DNA from: Nitrospirales bacterium
GTDB lineage: Bacteria > Nitrospirota > Nitrospiria > Nitrospirales > UBA8639
Direction: 5' to 3'
Length of the DNA: 64,000 nt
NCBI GenBank assembly: GCA_029261295.1
Contig: JAJDBP010000006.1
Location: 62,001 to 126,000, forward strand
A program made the translations under genes and the position numbers. Shown piece after piece: positions 52,955 to 62,219 of this stretch; positions within the stretch are counted from its first letter, which is position 1, and each line of letters opens with the position of its first letter. A model generated the notes under the pieces. It did no database searches. It saw only the letters and a program-made list of their open reading frames with translations, and was not told the origin of the DNA.

Positions 52955-53114
52955 TGAGTAATTCCACTCAACGCACTGTGTAGTAACGGGTAGGTCCTGC
53001 CTTAATCTTCATCTCTTCATTGCGGAGTTTTCATCATTAGATTTATAAGAATTAGGGAGAGATCGATTCTTTCGATCTTCATCATTTAATGGATTGGAGT
53101 TTGGTGGAGGAATG

Positions 53115-54197
53115 ATGAGTACACGAATTGCGGTATTGCCAGGTGATGGCATTGGTCCCGAAATTATGCCACAAGCCATTCGGGTTTTAGAGACCATTGG
53201 AGAGGCTTGTGGGCGAACGTTTGAAGTAACCTCTGCACCAGTCGGGGGCTCGGCTATCGATTCAACTGGAGTTCCCTTACCCAAGGAAACCTTGGAATTA
53301 GCACAAGGCAGTGATGCTGTGCTTTTAGGGGCAGTTGGTGGTCCAAAATGGGAAGGGTTGGAGTACGAGCGACGACCTGAACGAGCTCTACTCGGATTGC
53401 GTGAACAACTTGGCCTCTTTGCTAATTTGCGACCAGCCAAAATGTATTCCTCTTTGATCGAAGCATCCAGCTTAAAGCCAGAAATTATTGATGGGATAGA
53501 TGTTCTTGTGGTTCGGGAATTAACGGGTGGAATTTATTTTGGAAAACCAAAAGGTATCGAAGAAACAGAGACCGGGCATCGAGGGTTTAATACTGAAGTC
53601 TATACGACTGAAGAAATTCAGCGGATTGCGAAAGTGGCGTTTGAGGCAGCGAAAAAAAGACGAGGGTTGGTCCACTCCATCGACAAAGCGAATGTTTTGG
53701 AGTCTTCAGAGCTGTGGCGGCGGGAAGTGATCAAAGTGCATGAAAATTTTTCAGATATAGAATTGCGCCATATGTATGTGGACAACTGCGCGATGCAGTT
53801 GGTCCGCTACCCCAAACAGTTTGATGTCATTGTGACGACCAATTTATTTGGGGATATTTTAAGCGATGAGGCCGCCATGTTGACGGGTTCGATTGGAATG
53901 CTGCCCTCCGCGAGTGTGGGTGCAACGGTTGGAATGTTTGAGCCTATTCACGGGAGTGCTCCGGACATCGCGGGGCAAAATCTTGCGAACCCAATTGGTA
54001 TGATGGCCTCTGTGGGTATGATGCTAACTTATGCGTGTGACTTACCCCAAGAAGCACAATTGATAGAAACAGCGATTCAGCAGACCTTGGAGCAAGGGTA
54101 TCGAACAAAAGATATTGAAGGTCCTGGCACGACGCTCCTTGGAACTCGAGAAATGGGTGATCAAATTGTGAAGCAATTGAAGGCGCTCGTGGCATGA
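53115..54197 (+). CDS. leuB: 3-isopropylmalate dehydrogenase
   Basis: About 360 residues from the ATG at 53115, which lies 5 nt after a GGAGG site (ATG at 53112 and TTG at 53094 are also in frame). It has [18 protein letters not shown] at the start, [27 protein letters not shown], and the NAD motif [19 protein letters not shown]. Hairpin arms AGATCGA/TCGATCT lie at 53060-53078 in the leader. leuC and leuD are not in the window. The stop overlaps the NHL gene start. Confidence 0.96.
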   Translation: MSTRIAVLPGDGIGPEIMPQAIRVLETIGEACGRTFEVTSAPVGGSAIDSTGVPLPKETLELAQGSDAVLLGAVGGPKWEGLEYERRPERALLGLREQLGLFANLRPAKMYSSLIEASSLKPEIIDGIDVLVVRELTGGIYFGKPKGIEETETGHRGFNTEVYTTEEIQRIAKVAFEAAKKRRGLVHSIDKANVLESSELWRREVIKVHENFSDIELRHMYVDNCAMQLVRYPKQFDVIVTTNLFGDILSDEAAMLTGSIGMLPSASVGATVGMFEPIHGSAPDIAGQNLANPIGMMASVGMMLTYACDLPQEAQLIETAIQQTLEQGYRTKDIEGPGTTLLGTREMGDQIVKQLKALVA

Positions 54198-55405
54198 TGA
54201 CTCAAGGGCAAAAGGGAATGATGGCAACAGTGGCAGGTAATGGTGAGCCCGGCAATAGTGGTGATGGCACTTTGGCAACCATGGCCTGTTTGAATGAACC
54301 AAAAAGCCTGTGTTTCGATGCAGATGGGAATCTGTATATCGCTGATTCAGAAAATCATGCCATTCGTCGAGTGACCCGGTCGACGGGGATGATTGAGGCC
54401 GTTGCTGGATTTACTCCGGAAAGTTTAAAAAGTGCTGAAAGTCATTCAACACCCGTTGTCAATGATGAACCACTTGAGGAAATTGATCCTTTGGCTGATG
54501 TTGACGATAGCCCAGAGAGTGCCTATACCCAAACCTCGGATTTGAGTGGGACTGTTCGCTATGTGGTTGGACAGGGAATGGGAAGAGATCGATTTGGGGG
54601 TGATGGTGGATTGGCGGTCAAGGCTTTATTAAATTTCCCGTCAGCGGTAGCTGTTGATCATACCGGGGCGTTGTTTATCGCTGATACATTAAATCATCGT
54701 ATTCGTCGAGTAGACCCGCAAACCGGAATGATTCAGACGGTTGTTGGGACAGGGCAGACCAAATGGAATGGAGATGGTGCTCTGGGAATTGATACCACTT
54801 TGAATGAGCCGGTGGCGTTAGCCATAGATGGGTCGAGATTGTTTATTGCGGACCAGAGCAACAATCGTATCCGGATGTTGAATCTTGAGACTCAGATTGT
54901 TTCGACCTTTGCTGGAACAGGGGATTCAGGTTACAACGGCGATGGTATGTTGGCCATCGACTCCGGGTTGGCTGGCCCCAGCGGATTGGCTCTTGATAAA
55001 GAAGGACATTTGTATGTGGCGGATACGTTTAACGGGAGAATTCGGAAAATTGCCAAAGATACAGGAATCATTTCCACCTTCGCAGGGGATGGAGCCGAAT
55101 TTCGCTATGAACGCGGAGCCAATGAACGAGCCACGGCGTTATCCAGGCCCTATGGGATTGCTGTGACCTCGGAGGGAGCTGTTCTCATCACCGATTCAGA
55201 TAATCATCTTCTTAGGCGATGGGATCCTCACAAAAAAGAAATGAGTCTTGTGGTTGGGAATGGGCTGGCGACCTATTCCGGAGATGGGGCGATCCCATCC
55301 GAGAGCGCACTTAATTTCCCATTTGGTGTCGCGGTTGATGCTTCTGGGAATATTGGTATTGCCGATACCTTTAATCATCGCATTCGATATATTGCCGCGT
55401 CCTAA
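54194..55405 (+). CDS. NHL-repeat beta-propeller protein
   Basis: A 403-residue protein built of about six NHL repeats, with the recurring pattern GxGDGxxAxxAxLNxPxxLAxDxxGxLYIADxxNHRIRRV (for example [16 protein letters not shown] and [17 protein letters not shown]). It would fold as a beta-propeller. There is no signal peptide: the first repeat starts within 10 residues of the ATG, so it looks cytoplasmic, unlike many NHL proteins. An acidic insert at about residues 78-115 interrupts repeats 1 and 2. It overlaps the leuB stop (ATGATGA) and is followed by asd after 6 bp. Its role in the amino-acid operon is unknown. Confidence 0.88.
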   Translation: MMTQGQKGMMATVAGNGEPGNSGDGTLATMACLNEPKSLCFDADGNLYIADSENHAIRRVTRSTGMIEAVAGFTPESLKSAESHSTPVVNDEPLEEIDPLADVDDSPESAYTQTSDLSGTVRYVVGQGMGRDRFGGDGGLAVKALLNFPSAVAVDHTGALFIADTLNHRIRRVDPQTGMIQTVVGTGQTKWNGDGALGIDTTLNEPVALAIDGSRLFIADQSNNRIRMLNLETQIVSTFAGTGDSGYNGDGMLAIDSGLAGPSGLALDKEGHLYVADTFNGRIRKIAKDTGIISTFAGDGAEFRYERGANERATALSRPYGIAVTSEGAVLITDSDNHLLRRWDPHKKEMSLVVGNGLATYSGDGAIPSESALNFPFGVAVDASGNIGIADTFNHRIRYIAAS

Positions 55406-55411
55406 GTACCT

Positions 55412-56425
55412 ATGAAGACCAAAAAATCAGAGTATACGGTTGCCGTCGTAGGAGCGACAGGCGCCGTTGGAACAGAAATGATCCAAGTTCTGGAAGAACG
55501 GGGATTTCCCGTAGGACAATTGATTCCATTGGCTTCGGCTCGGTCTGAAGGGAATGAAGTAACGTTTCGCGATCAGACACTCCCAGTGAAAGTCCTGCAG
55601 TCTGACTCCTTCAAAGGAGTTGATTTGGCGCTATTCTCAGCTGGCGCGAGCGTGAGCAAAGAGTTTGGTCCAATCGCTGTCAAAGCAGGGAGCGTCGTCG
55701 TCGATAATAGTTCAGCCTGGCGAATGGATCACAAAGTCCCGCTGGTGGTACCCGAAGTCAATCCTCTCGCCCTTGCTCAGCATCAAGGATTGATTGCCAA
55801 TCCAAATTGTTCCACCATCCAAATGGTAGTAGCTCTGAAGCCTTTGCATGATGCGGTAAAGATCAAACGGATTATTGTGACGACCTTTCAGTCTGTCTCG
55901 GGGACGGGAAAAGAGGCGATGGAGGAATTAGCCGATCAAACTCGAAAATTATTGGGGTTGAGTGAAGCCAAGCCTGAAGTCTATCCTCACCAGATTGCCT
56001 TCAATTGTTTGCCCCACATTGATGATTTCTTACCCAATGGCTATTCCAAGGAAGAAATGAAAATGGTCAATGAAACACAGAAAATATTCGGTGATTCATC
56101 CATACAGGTAACCGCCACCACCGTTCGCGTCCCGGTGTTTGTCTGCCATGCAGAGTCGATCAATATTGAAACTGAGCGAAAACTTACGGCAAATGAGGCT
56201 CGCGCGCTCTTATCGGCTTCACCAGGAATTCAGGTGTATGATGACCCCAGTCGAAATTTGTACCCTCTTCCGATTGATGTGGTGGGAACGGATGACGTCT
56301 ATGTCGGGCGTGTGCGGGAAGATGAGTCGATCCCGAAGGGGTTGAATTTATGGGTGGTGGCCGATAATTTACGAAAAGGTGCGGCATTGAATGCGGTGCA
56401 GATCGCTGAAGTTCTCATTCAGTAA
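55412..56425 (+). CDS. asd: Aspartate-semialdehyde dehydrogenase
   Basis: A 337-residue enzyme of the lysine/threonine/methionine pathway. It has VAVVGATGAVGTEMIQVLEE as Rossmann start, the active-site Cys in LIANPNCSTIQMV, and HIDDFLPNGYSKEE with the basic/His part of the active site following (RVPVFVCHAESINIE). A typical single-domain Asd. Tightly linked to the NHL gene. Confidence 0.96.
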   Translation: MKTKKSEYTVAVVGATGAVGTEMIQVLEERGFPVGQLIPLASARSEGNEVTFRDQTLPVKVLQSDSFKGVDLALFSAGASVSKEFGPIAVKAGSVVVDNSSAWRMDHKVPLVVPEVNPLALAQHQGLIANPNCSTIQMVVALKPLHDAVKIKRIIVTTFQSVSGTGKEAMEELADQTRKLLGLSEAKPEVYPHQIAFNCLPHIDDFLPNGYSKEEMKMVNETQKIFGDSSIQVTATTVRVPVFVCHAESINIETERKLTANEARALLSASPGIQVYDDPSRNLYPLPIDVVGTDDVYVGRVREDESIPKGLNLWVVADNLRKGAALNAVQIAEVLIQ

Positions 56426-56502
56426 TGGGTGCCCTAAGTACGATGAAAGGCAAGAAGTATTCTTTGTGTCTATCCATCATCTGTAAGCGGTAAGCGACTG
56501 TG

Positions 56503-57699
56503 ATGGTGCCGTGGAAAATATTTTTTAGCCCCGCGCTTCTCATTTTTGTTTCAGTTCTATTCCCCTCTTTCAGCTTTGCCATTTCTGAACATGCGATTCG
56601 GTTAGGGCTCACCGATTCGGCCAGAATTATTTCCATTCAATCCTCTTCCTCGTTTTCTCTAGAGCTTCCGTCTGGCAAGCGGTTTAAAGTGAGAAGTAAG
56701 GTCACGATCAAGCGCCAGGGTGAAACCCTACTGGTCAATAATCGAACCATTGGGGCTTCCACTATTTCGGTGCAAGGGAGTGATGGCGTGTACCAAGTAA
56801 AAGTTGTTGCGAGTGTTGGCCATTCTTCAGGGCCAAAATCTAAAAAAGAATGGACAGTTCTCGGACCTTTAGAAATTAAATCCGTCCTCTCCGGGTTAGC
56901 GGTGATCAACCGAATACCACTTGAAACCTATGTGGCAGGGGTCGTTTCTGGTGAGGTCAGCCCGAAATGGCCAATGGAATCGCTAAAAGCTCAAGCCGTA
57001 GCTGCACGAACCTATGTGCTCTATAAAAAAGTAGAGAATCAACAACAACCGTTTGATGTATTCGCCAGCGTTCAGGATCAGGTGTATCATGGCCATGCTG
57101 CGCGTCAGGATTCCGTTGTTCGGGCTGTTGCAGAAACCAAGGGACAGGTGGTGACGTATGATCGCCGCCCTATTTATGCGGCCTATTCGTCAACCGCAGC
57201 AGGGCCGACTGAAGATGCCCTTTATGTATGGGCGTTAGACCTCCCATACCTCAAAGGTGTGGAATGTCCGTTTGATGACCAAGCTCCCCGCTATGATTGG
57301 CGAACGACCTTTACCTTTGAGTATCTAGAAAAACAATTACGTAAGGAAGGGTATGCGGTTGGAGCAGTGGCCACACTCACCCCGTATACTTTTACGCCTT
57401 CTGGGCGGGTGGATCGGGTGCGTCTCCTCCATTCCCGTGGTGAAATCATCTTACGTGGACAAGATTTGCGGCGCATTGTGGGATATTCAAAAATATTTAG
57501 TACCAATTTTTCCATCAAATCCGTCGGAGCAAAAGTAGAGGTGGTTGGTCATGGTGCCGGACATGCGGTTGGCATGTGCCAGTGGGGGATGAGGGAAATG
57601 GCCGAAATGGGATATGACTATCAATCTATTTTGCGGCATTATTACCCAGGAACCACCCTTCTACCAGTAGGCCGCGTTAATTTCTCTGCAGCCAATTAA
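56503..57699 (+). CDS. SpoIID/LytB-domain protein (putative peptidoglycan lytic transglycosylase)
   Basis: About 398 residues from the ATG at 56503 (the GTG at 56500 is adjacent). An N-terminal signal peptide (KIFFSPALLIFVSVLFPSFS) precedes a beta-rich region and the SpoIID domain: LETYVAGVVSGEVSPKWP holding the catalytic-type Glu, LKAQAVAARTYVLYK, YAAYSSTAAGPTEDA, and the C-terminal GHGAGHAVGMCQWGMREMA. SpoIID cleaves denuded glycan strands in sporulating Firmicutes; homologues outside them probably act in septal or envelope peptidoglycan turnover. It lies between asd and queA. Confidence 0.9.
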   Translation: MVPWKIFFSPALLIFVSVLFPSFSFAISEHAIRLGLTDSARIISIQSSSSFSLELPSGKRFKVRSKVTIKRQGETLLVNNRTIGASTISVQGSDGVYQVKVVASVGHSSGPKSKKEWTVLGPLEIKSVLSGLAVINRIPLETYVAGVVSGEVSPKWPMESLKAQAVAARTYVLYKKVENQQQPFDVFASVQDQVYHGHAARQDSVVRAVAETKGQVVTYDRRPIYAAYSSTAAGPTEDALYVWALDLPYLKGVECPFDDQAPRYDWRTTFTFEYLEKQLRKEGYAVGAVATLTPYTFTPSGRVDRVRLLHSRGEIILRGQDLRRIVGYSKIFSTNFSIKSVGAKVEVVGHGAGHAVGMCQWGMREMAEMGYDYQSILRHYYPGTTLLPVGRVNFSAAN

Positions 57700-57728
57700 T
57701 CGAGAATGACTCCTTTCAATTGTTGGCT

Positions 57729-58751
57729 ATGAACCTGTCTGATTTTAACTTCCCGTTTGATCCTTCCCTGGTTGCAAAATTTCCCATTCACCCACGAGAT
57801 CATGCTCGTTTGTTGGTGCTCAATCGGAATCATGATGGCCAAATTATTGATCGACAAGTCAAAGATCTTCCAGAGCTGCTTCAACCCGAAGATTTGCTGG
57901 TGGTCAATGATACGAAAGTCATTCCGGCCAGACTCCTAGGGAAAAAGGTTCCAAGCGGAGGAGTCATTGATATGTTGTATGTTAAAAGCTTGGATGCCAC
58001 CCATGCTGAAGTCTTAATCAAAGGGCGAATGGGGGTAGGACAACGTCTGGAATTTCGAGGATCTGGGCAAGCACAGATTGTTGAAAGAAATCCTGAACGA
58101 ACGGTGATTCAATGGCTTGGTCCAGGCGTCTTCCAATCGTATTTGCAACAACATGGAGAGATGCCCTTGCCACCATATTTCAAACGTGAACCAGTCGCGC
58201 AAGATAAAGAAGACTATCAAACCATCTTTGCCCAAGTGGAAGGTGCTATTGCCTCACCTACGGCGAGTTTGCATTTTACTCCCAGCCTCTTGAGGGCCTT
58301 GTCGGCGAAGAAGATTGCGTGTGCGACCGTCACCTTGCATGTGGGGCCTGGCACCTTTCAGCCAGTTAAGGAAGAGGTGGTCGAAAAGCATACGATGCAT
58401 TCAGAATGGTTTGAAGTGTCAAAGACGGTAGTGGAACAGATACACGAAACTCGACAACGGGGAGGCAGGGTCGTGGCCGTGGGGACGACGGTTGCTCGTA
58501 GCTTGGAGTCTGCGATGAATGACCAAGGAGAGCTCTGCTCCCAGTCAGGAGAGACGAAGCTCTATGTCCTTCCAGGGTTTCAATTTAAAGTTGTTGATGT
58601 GTTAATGACGAATTTCCATTTTCCTGAAACGACTCTTCTTATGCTGGTGTCTGCTTTTGCAGGGTTGGAGTCTGTGCGAAAAGCCTATGCCCACGCGGTG
58701 CAGGAACGCTATCGTTTTTATAGTTACGGCGATGCGATGCTCATTGAGTAA
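57729..58751 (+). CDS. queA: S-adenosylmethionine:tRNA ribosyltransferase-isomerase
   Basis: About 340 residues from the ATG at 57729; a TTG at 57720 would add three residues. QueA makes epoxyqueuosine on tRNA. It shows the start LSDFNFPFDPSLVAKFP, LLVVNDTKVIPARLLGKK, MPLPPYFKRE, SPTASLHFTPSLL, VTLHVGPGTFQPV and TNFHFPETTLLMLVSAFAG. The length is normal. It is the last gene of the plus-strand block and is followed by a strong terminator hairpin. Confidence 0.96.
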   Translation: MNLSDFNFPFDPSLVAKFPIHPRDHARLLVLNRNHDGQIIDRQVKDLPELLQPEDLLVVNDTKVIPARLLGKKVPSGGVIDMLYVKSLDATHAEVLIKGRMGVGQRLEFRGSGQAQIVERNPERTVIQWLGPGVFQSYLQQHGEMPLPPYFKREPVAQDKEDYQTIFAQVEGAIASPTASLHFTPSLLRALSAKKIACATVTLHVGPGTFQPVKEEVVEKHTMHSEWFEVSKTVVEQIHETRQRGGRVVAVGTTVARSLESAMNDQGELCSQSGETKLYVLPGFQFKVVDVLMTNFHFPETTLLMLVSAFAGLESVRKAYAHAVQERYRFYSYGDAMLIE

Positions 58752-58804
58752 GAGGGGGCAATGAAAAAAGGTCAAAAAAGGAGGAAAAGATATAGGTGGG
58801 AGAA

Positions 58805-58827
58805 CGGGGCACATGTCATGTGCCCCG
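58805..58827. terminator. Bidirectional terminator between convergent queA and the PpiD-like gene
   Basis: Perfect arms CGGGGCACATG and CATGTGCCCCG are separated by a single base (in practice a tight loop of about 5 nt). On the plus strand ATTTTT follows at 58836-58841. The minus-strand side is less T-rich. It lies between the convergent stops at 58751 and 58844. Confidence 0.75.
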
Positions 58828-58843
58828 TGTTACTGATTTTTAG

Positions 58844-59542
58844 CTACAGTAATTCTTGGTGAATGGTCACGTCCCCACGAGCACGCAAAGCGGCTTGAAA
58901 CGCTTGCATGGCCCGTTGTTTCTTTTGGAGGAGAAATTGCATTTTAATTTGCTCAAACATTTTCATGTCAGGTTCGGTGCCCTCCAAGGTTTGGCGGGCA
59001 TTGAGATCCTTGACTTCTTGTAGCTCACCAGGAGTGAGTGCGGTGGCATCAGAGGCAATCAATCGAGCTTTTTCAATAAGCAACTCATTGCGACGTCGTT
59101 GTTCGTAATCATGAGGCTTCATTCGGTTGGCTGCCAAAAGGCGTTGGTAAAAGGTAGGATCAAAGGCTCCATCTTTTTGGAAATCTTTTTGATTCACAAT
59201 GTCATCGTGGAGTTCTTGTGGTGAGACGGCAAGGCCAAATTCATCAGCTAAGATTTGCCATGATTTATTTGTGACGAGGCTATCAATAGCCAATTGTTGG
59301 ATCGTTTCGTCTTTAACGTCTTCTTGCTGGAGTTGGTCCCGATAAAATTTTGAATATCGTCGTTTCGCCTGACGATACTCCTCTAGCGTCACCTTGTAGG
59401 GTCCGACTTCTGCCACCGTATTAGGTGTGGATCCTTGAAAATCCCAGGCTCCTACGATGACAAAGGTGATGCCAATGGAAATAAGAATGGCCCAAAGAAT
59501 CCAGGGATGTTTTTCTGACCCTTCTCGCATGGTGCGAAGCAT
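58844..59542 (-). CDS. PpiD/SurA N-terminal-like membrane-anchored chaperone protein without PPIase domain
   Basis: A 232-residue protein: cytoplasmic start MLRTMREGSEKHPWILW, one membrane helix (about residues 14-33), then a SurA_N/PpiD-like helical chaperone region (AEVGPYKVTLEEYRQAKRRY and DGAFDPTFYQRLLAANRM are typical). Full PpiD/SurA proteins continue with a parvulin rotamase domain; this one stops first. Such short SurA_N_3 proteins are known and may act as periplasmic holdases. It is monocistronic, between two terminators/spacers. Confidence 0.82.
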   Translation of the reverse strand: MLRTMREGSEKHPWILWAILISIGITFVIVGAWDFQGSTPNTVAEVGPYKVTLEEYRQAKRRYSKFYRDQLQQEDVKDETIQQLAIDSLVTNKSWQILADEFGLAVSPQELHDDIVNQKDFQKDGAFDPTFYQRLLAANRMKPHDYEQRRRNELLIEKARLIASDATALTPGELQEVKDLNARQTLEGTEPDMKMFEQIKMQFLLQKKQRAMQAFQAALRARGDVTIHQELL

Positions 59543-59786
59543 GTACTGACCTCCGTAATGAACTCAAACATTGATTTTAAAAGATTGTAAGTTGGGTCTT
59601 TCATAAACGCAAGTTCCAAGAGGAAAGTAGAACTTTACATCTCCTTTGATAGCGTGGTAAGGAAACATCCTCTACATCCTATGATCATGACAGAAAGAAA
59701 CTGGTTCACTCCGTCGTTCAAATCCCTCGCATTATGTCCGATTTTCTTCTTGGTATGCTTTGTGTTTGATTCTTCACGAGTTTTCC

Positions 59787-61202
59787 ATGTCTAAGATCAG
59801 AGTACGATTTGCACCAAGTCCCACCGGGTTTCTCCACATTGGCGGGGTTCGGACGGCCCTATTTAATTGGCTTTTTGCACGACATGTCGGAGGAACCTTT
59901 GTCCTCCGCATTGAAGATACGGATAGAGATCGATCAACCGACGAGGCGATCCACGTAATCATGGAGGGCATGAAGTGGGTTGGTTTGGATTGGGATGAGG
60001 GGCCAATTCGGCAAACAGATCGCTTGGATGTGTATCGAGAAAAAGCCATGGAGTTGTTCAATAGAGGGCTAGCCTATTGGTGTGTCTGTACTTCAGACGA
60101 ATTGGAGACGAGAAGAAAGGACGCGCAGACTCGAGGCGAATCAATTAAATATGATGGCCGATGTCGGAACCGGGGAATTACTAAGCCTATCGAAGCGGCG
60201 GCCTTACGCTTTATTGCCCCTCAAGAGGGCCAGACGGTGGTTCATGATCTCATTAAAGGCGACATTGTCTTTGACAATAACGTCTTAGATGACCTGATCA
60301 TTCTACGATCGAATGGGTATGCCACCTATAATTTCTCGGTCGTGGTTGATGATGCTCTTATGAATATTTCTCATGTCATTCGTGGAGATGATCATGTCAA
60401 CAATACTCCGCGACAAGTTCCCCTCTTTGAGGCATTGGGATTTGCCGTGCCACAATTTGCACATCTACCCATGATTTTAGGTTCGGATAAAGGGCGGCTC
60501 TCTAAACGACATGGCGCGACCTCGGTTTTGGCTTACCAGGAAATGGGCTATTTGCCGGAAGCGTTGGTCAATTATCTCGTACGATTGGGCTGGTCACATG
60601 GAGACCAGGAAATTTTTTCTATTCATGAAATGATCGAACACTTTGATTTTAAGCATGTGCAATCGTCTGCCGCCGTCTTTAATCCCGAAAAACTCAAATG
60701 GGTGAATGCCCAATATATCCGGACCAAGGAACCTCTCCAAGTTGGAGAGGCACTCACTCCATTTTTGCATGCGGCGGGGCATGATGAGGCAGACATAGCA
60801 AGAATTCCGGGGGGTGTCGAGGCCTTGATTCTCCCATTGCGGGAGCGGTCAGAAACGCTTCTAGATTTTGTAGAAGGCGCGGCTCCATTTCTCGTGGAGT
60901 CCATGACGGTGGATGAAGCTGCTGCTGCCAAACATCTTACTGCAACGATTGCTCCGGCCTTGAAAGAATTCGCAGATCTAGTCGAGGCGGAACAGGCCTT
61001 CACCAAAGAAATACTAGAGGGACTGTTGAAAGGTTTTATCGAACGCCAAGGATTAAAAATGGGAAAAATCGCACAACCACTGCGTGTTGCTCTCACAGGA
61101 CGTACGGTCAGTCCTGGCATTTACGAAGTCATGGCTCTCTTGGGAAAGAATCGGACCCTTCAGCGCATCCGCGCCGGTGTCGAACGAGCCATGAAAAATT
61201 AA
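59787..61202 (+). CDS. gltX: Glutamyl-tRNA synthetase
   Basis: About 471 residues from the ATG at 59787 (the frame is open from a TTG at 59760). Class I signatures are FAPSPTGFLHIGGVRTALFN (HIGH) and DKGRLSKRHGATSV (KMSKS-like). The C-terminal anticodon-binding domain is complete. The enzyme may be non-discriminating, also loading tRNA-Gln with Glu for GatCAB; the sequence alone does not settle this. A tRNA-Gln gene lies 165 bp downstream on the same strand. Confidence 0.96.
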   Translation: MSKIRVRFAPSPTGFLHIGGVRTALFNWLFARHVGGTFVLRIEDTDRDRSTDEAIHVIMEGMKWVGLDWDEGPIRQTDRLDVYREKAMELFNRGLAYWCVCTSDELETRRKDAQTRGESIKYDGRCRNRGITKPIEAAALRFIAPQEGQTVVHDLIKGDIVFDNNVLDDLIILRSNGYATYNFSVVVDDALMNISHVIRGDDHVNNTPRQVPLFEALGFAVPQFAHLPMILGSDKGRLSKRHGATSVLAYQEMGYLPEALVNYLVRLGWSHGDQEIFSIHEMIEHFDFKHVQSSAAVFNPEKLKWVNAQYIRTKEPLQVGEALTPFLHAAGHDEADIARIPGGVEALILPLRERSETLLDFVEGAAPFLVESMTVDEAAAAKHLTATIAPALKEFADLVEAEQAFTKEILEGLLKGFIERQGLKMGKIAQPLRVALTGRTVSPGIYEVMALLGKNRTLQRIRAGVERAMKN

Positions 61203-61232
61203 TTTCCTAGAAAGCTCTCTTCTTTGATTTAT

Positions 61233-61268
61233 CCCTCGCCCCGTAAGGGAGAGGGCAGGGTGAGGGGG
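61233..61268. repeat. Pyrimidine/purine inverted element of the CCCTC...GAGGG type
   Basis: A C-rich block (CCCTCGCCCCG) is followed by a G-rich block (GGGAGAGGGCAGGGTGAGGG). This sequence type recurs as short intergenic repeats in many bacterial genomes and can fold as a hairpin. Only one copy is in the window, so its repeat nature here is inferred. Confidence 0.4.
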
Positions 61269-61366
61269 AATTTGTCAAAATCGCGCGAGACAATAGATGA
61301 GCGGCAATGTCTGACTATTCTCTCATCTTGACTGCATTTCAATCCTGAATTAAGCTCATTCTACGT

Positions 61367-61440
61367 TGGGGGATCGTCTAATGGTAGGACGTCAGATTCT
61401 GGTTCTGATTGTGGGGGTTCAACTCCTCCTCCCCCAGCCA
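61367..61440 (+). tRNA. tRNA-Gln (anticodon CTG)
   Basis: A 74-nt cloverleaf with encoded CCA: acceptor TGGGGGA pairs with TCCCCCA, then G73 and CCA (61438-61440). The D-arm stem is GTCT/GGAC, the anticodon stem TCAGA/TCTGA with loop TTCTGGT (anticodon CTG, 61399-61401), and the T-arm GGGGG-TTCAACT-CCTCC. The anticodon reads CAG glutamine codons. Its 3' half, from the first anticodon base to CCA, is duplicated at 62220-62261. Confidence 0.93.
61399..61440 (+). repeat. Left attachment-type direct repeat (tRNA-Gln 3' half)
   Basis: 42 bp identical to 62220-62261. It starts exactly at the first anticodon base and ends at the encoded CCA. It would be attL of the cassette. Confidence 0.85.
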
Positions 61441-61499
61441 AAAATTCGCCTGCCGGCTTACTGTTCTTTTGAATCTAATTGGAAAAAAGAATTCTAGGG

Positions 61500-61790
61500 A
61501 TGAAACGGTCAAAAGTTCTTGAAGTTCTTGCTCGGGTTAAGCCGGATTTGATGTCACGGTATGGAGTTATCCGATTAAGTCTGTTCGGTTCTACTTCGCG
61601 TGATGAAGCCCAGCTGGATAGTGATGTGGATATCCTGGTGTCCTTTGATGGACCAGCAACATCTCAGAAGTATTTTGGCGTCCAATTTCATCTTGAAGAT
61701 GCTTTGGGGTGTTCAGTTGATCTTGTGACCGAAAAGGCTCTGCGCCCTGAATTGCGTCAATTCATTGAGCAGGAGGCTGTGAGTGTCTGA
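61500..61790 (+). CDS. mntA: MntA-type nucleotidyltransferase antitoxin
   Basis: About 96 residues from the ATG at 61500 (a TTG at 61479 is in frame). It is a minimal nucleotidyltransferase with the full GSX10DXD signature in LFGSTSRDEAQLDSDVDILV, followed by a conserved acidic residue in CSVDLVTEKALRPEL. In characterised pairs MntA neutralises the HepT ribonuclease by adding AMP units to its tyrosine. The gene overlaps hepT by 8 bp, as expected of a TA operon. It lies inside the tRNA-bounded cassette. Confidence 0.92.
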   Translation: MKRSKVLEVLARVKPDLMSRYGVIRLSLFGSTSRDEAQLDSDVDILVSFDGPATSQKYFGVQFHLEDALGCSVDLVTEKALRPELRQFIEQEAVSV

Positions 61791-62127
61791 ACGGGAATGG
61801 CGGTTTTATGTTGAGGACATGATTAGCTTTGTTGAAAAAGTAATTGTATACACGGAAGGGTTTGATCAAAGCGAGTTTTTGAAAAGTGGTCTGAATTATG
61901 ATGCCACGGTGCGGAATTTAGAGTTGATTGGGGAAGCTGCAACCCATATTCCTGAGAGCATTCGAACTTCCAGTGAAGAAATCCCCTGGCGTCAGTTGAT
62001 TGCTACTCGCAATCGCTTGATTCATGGGTATTTGGGAATTGATAATGATACCCTCTGGAGTATCATTAATGACGATATTCCTATTTTATTGTCTGAATTA
62101 CGGATCCTAAAAGACCAATTTGCGTAA
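61783..62127 (+). CDS. hepT: HepT-like HEPN-domain ribonuclease toxin (DUF86)
   Basis: A 114-residue all-helical HEPN protein with the RX4HXY active-site motif intact (RNRLIHGY). The family pattern NYDATVRNLELIGEAATHIPE precedes it. HepT toxins cleave RNA, and the Tyr of the motif is the site modified by MntA. The GTG at 61783 has an excellent AGGAGG-type site within mntA, giving translational coupling. The complete active site argues for a working module. Confidence 0.93.
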   Translation: MSEREWRFYVEDMISFVEKVIVYTEGFDQSEFLKSGLNYDATVRNLELIGEAATHIPESIRTSSEEIPWRQLIATRNRLIHGYLGIDNDTLWSIINDDIPILLSELRILKDQFA

Positions 62128-62219
62128 ATCTCATTTTCTACGCAACATGAGCTAGACTTCTTATAGAAGGCTTCGATCCCGAGTTCTTAGTAATAGGGAA
62201 ACAGACGGAAATTAATTTC

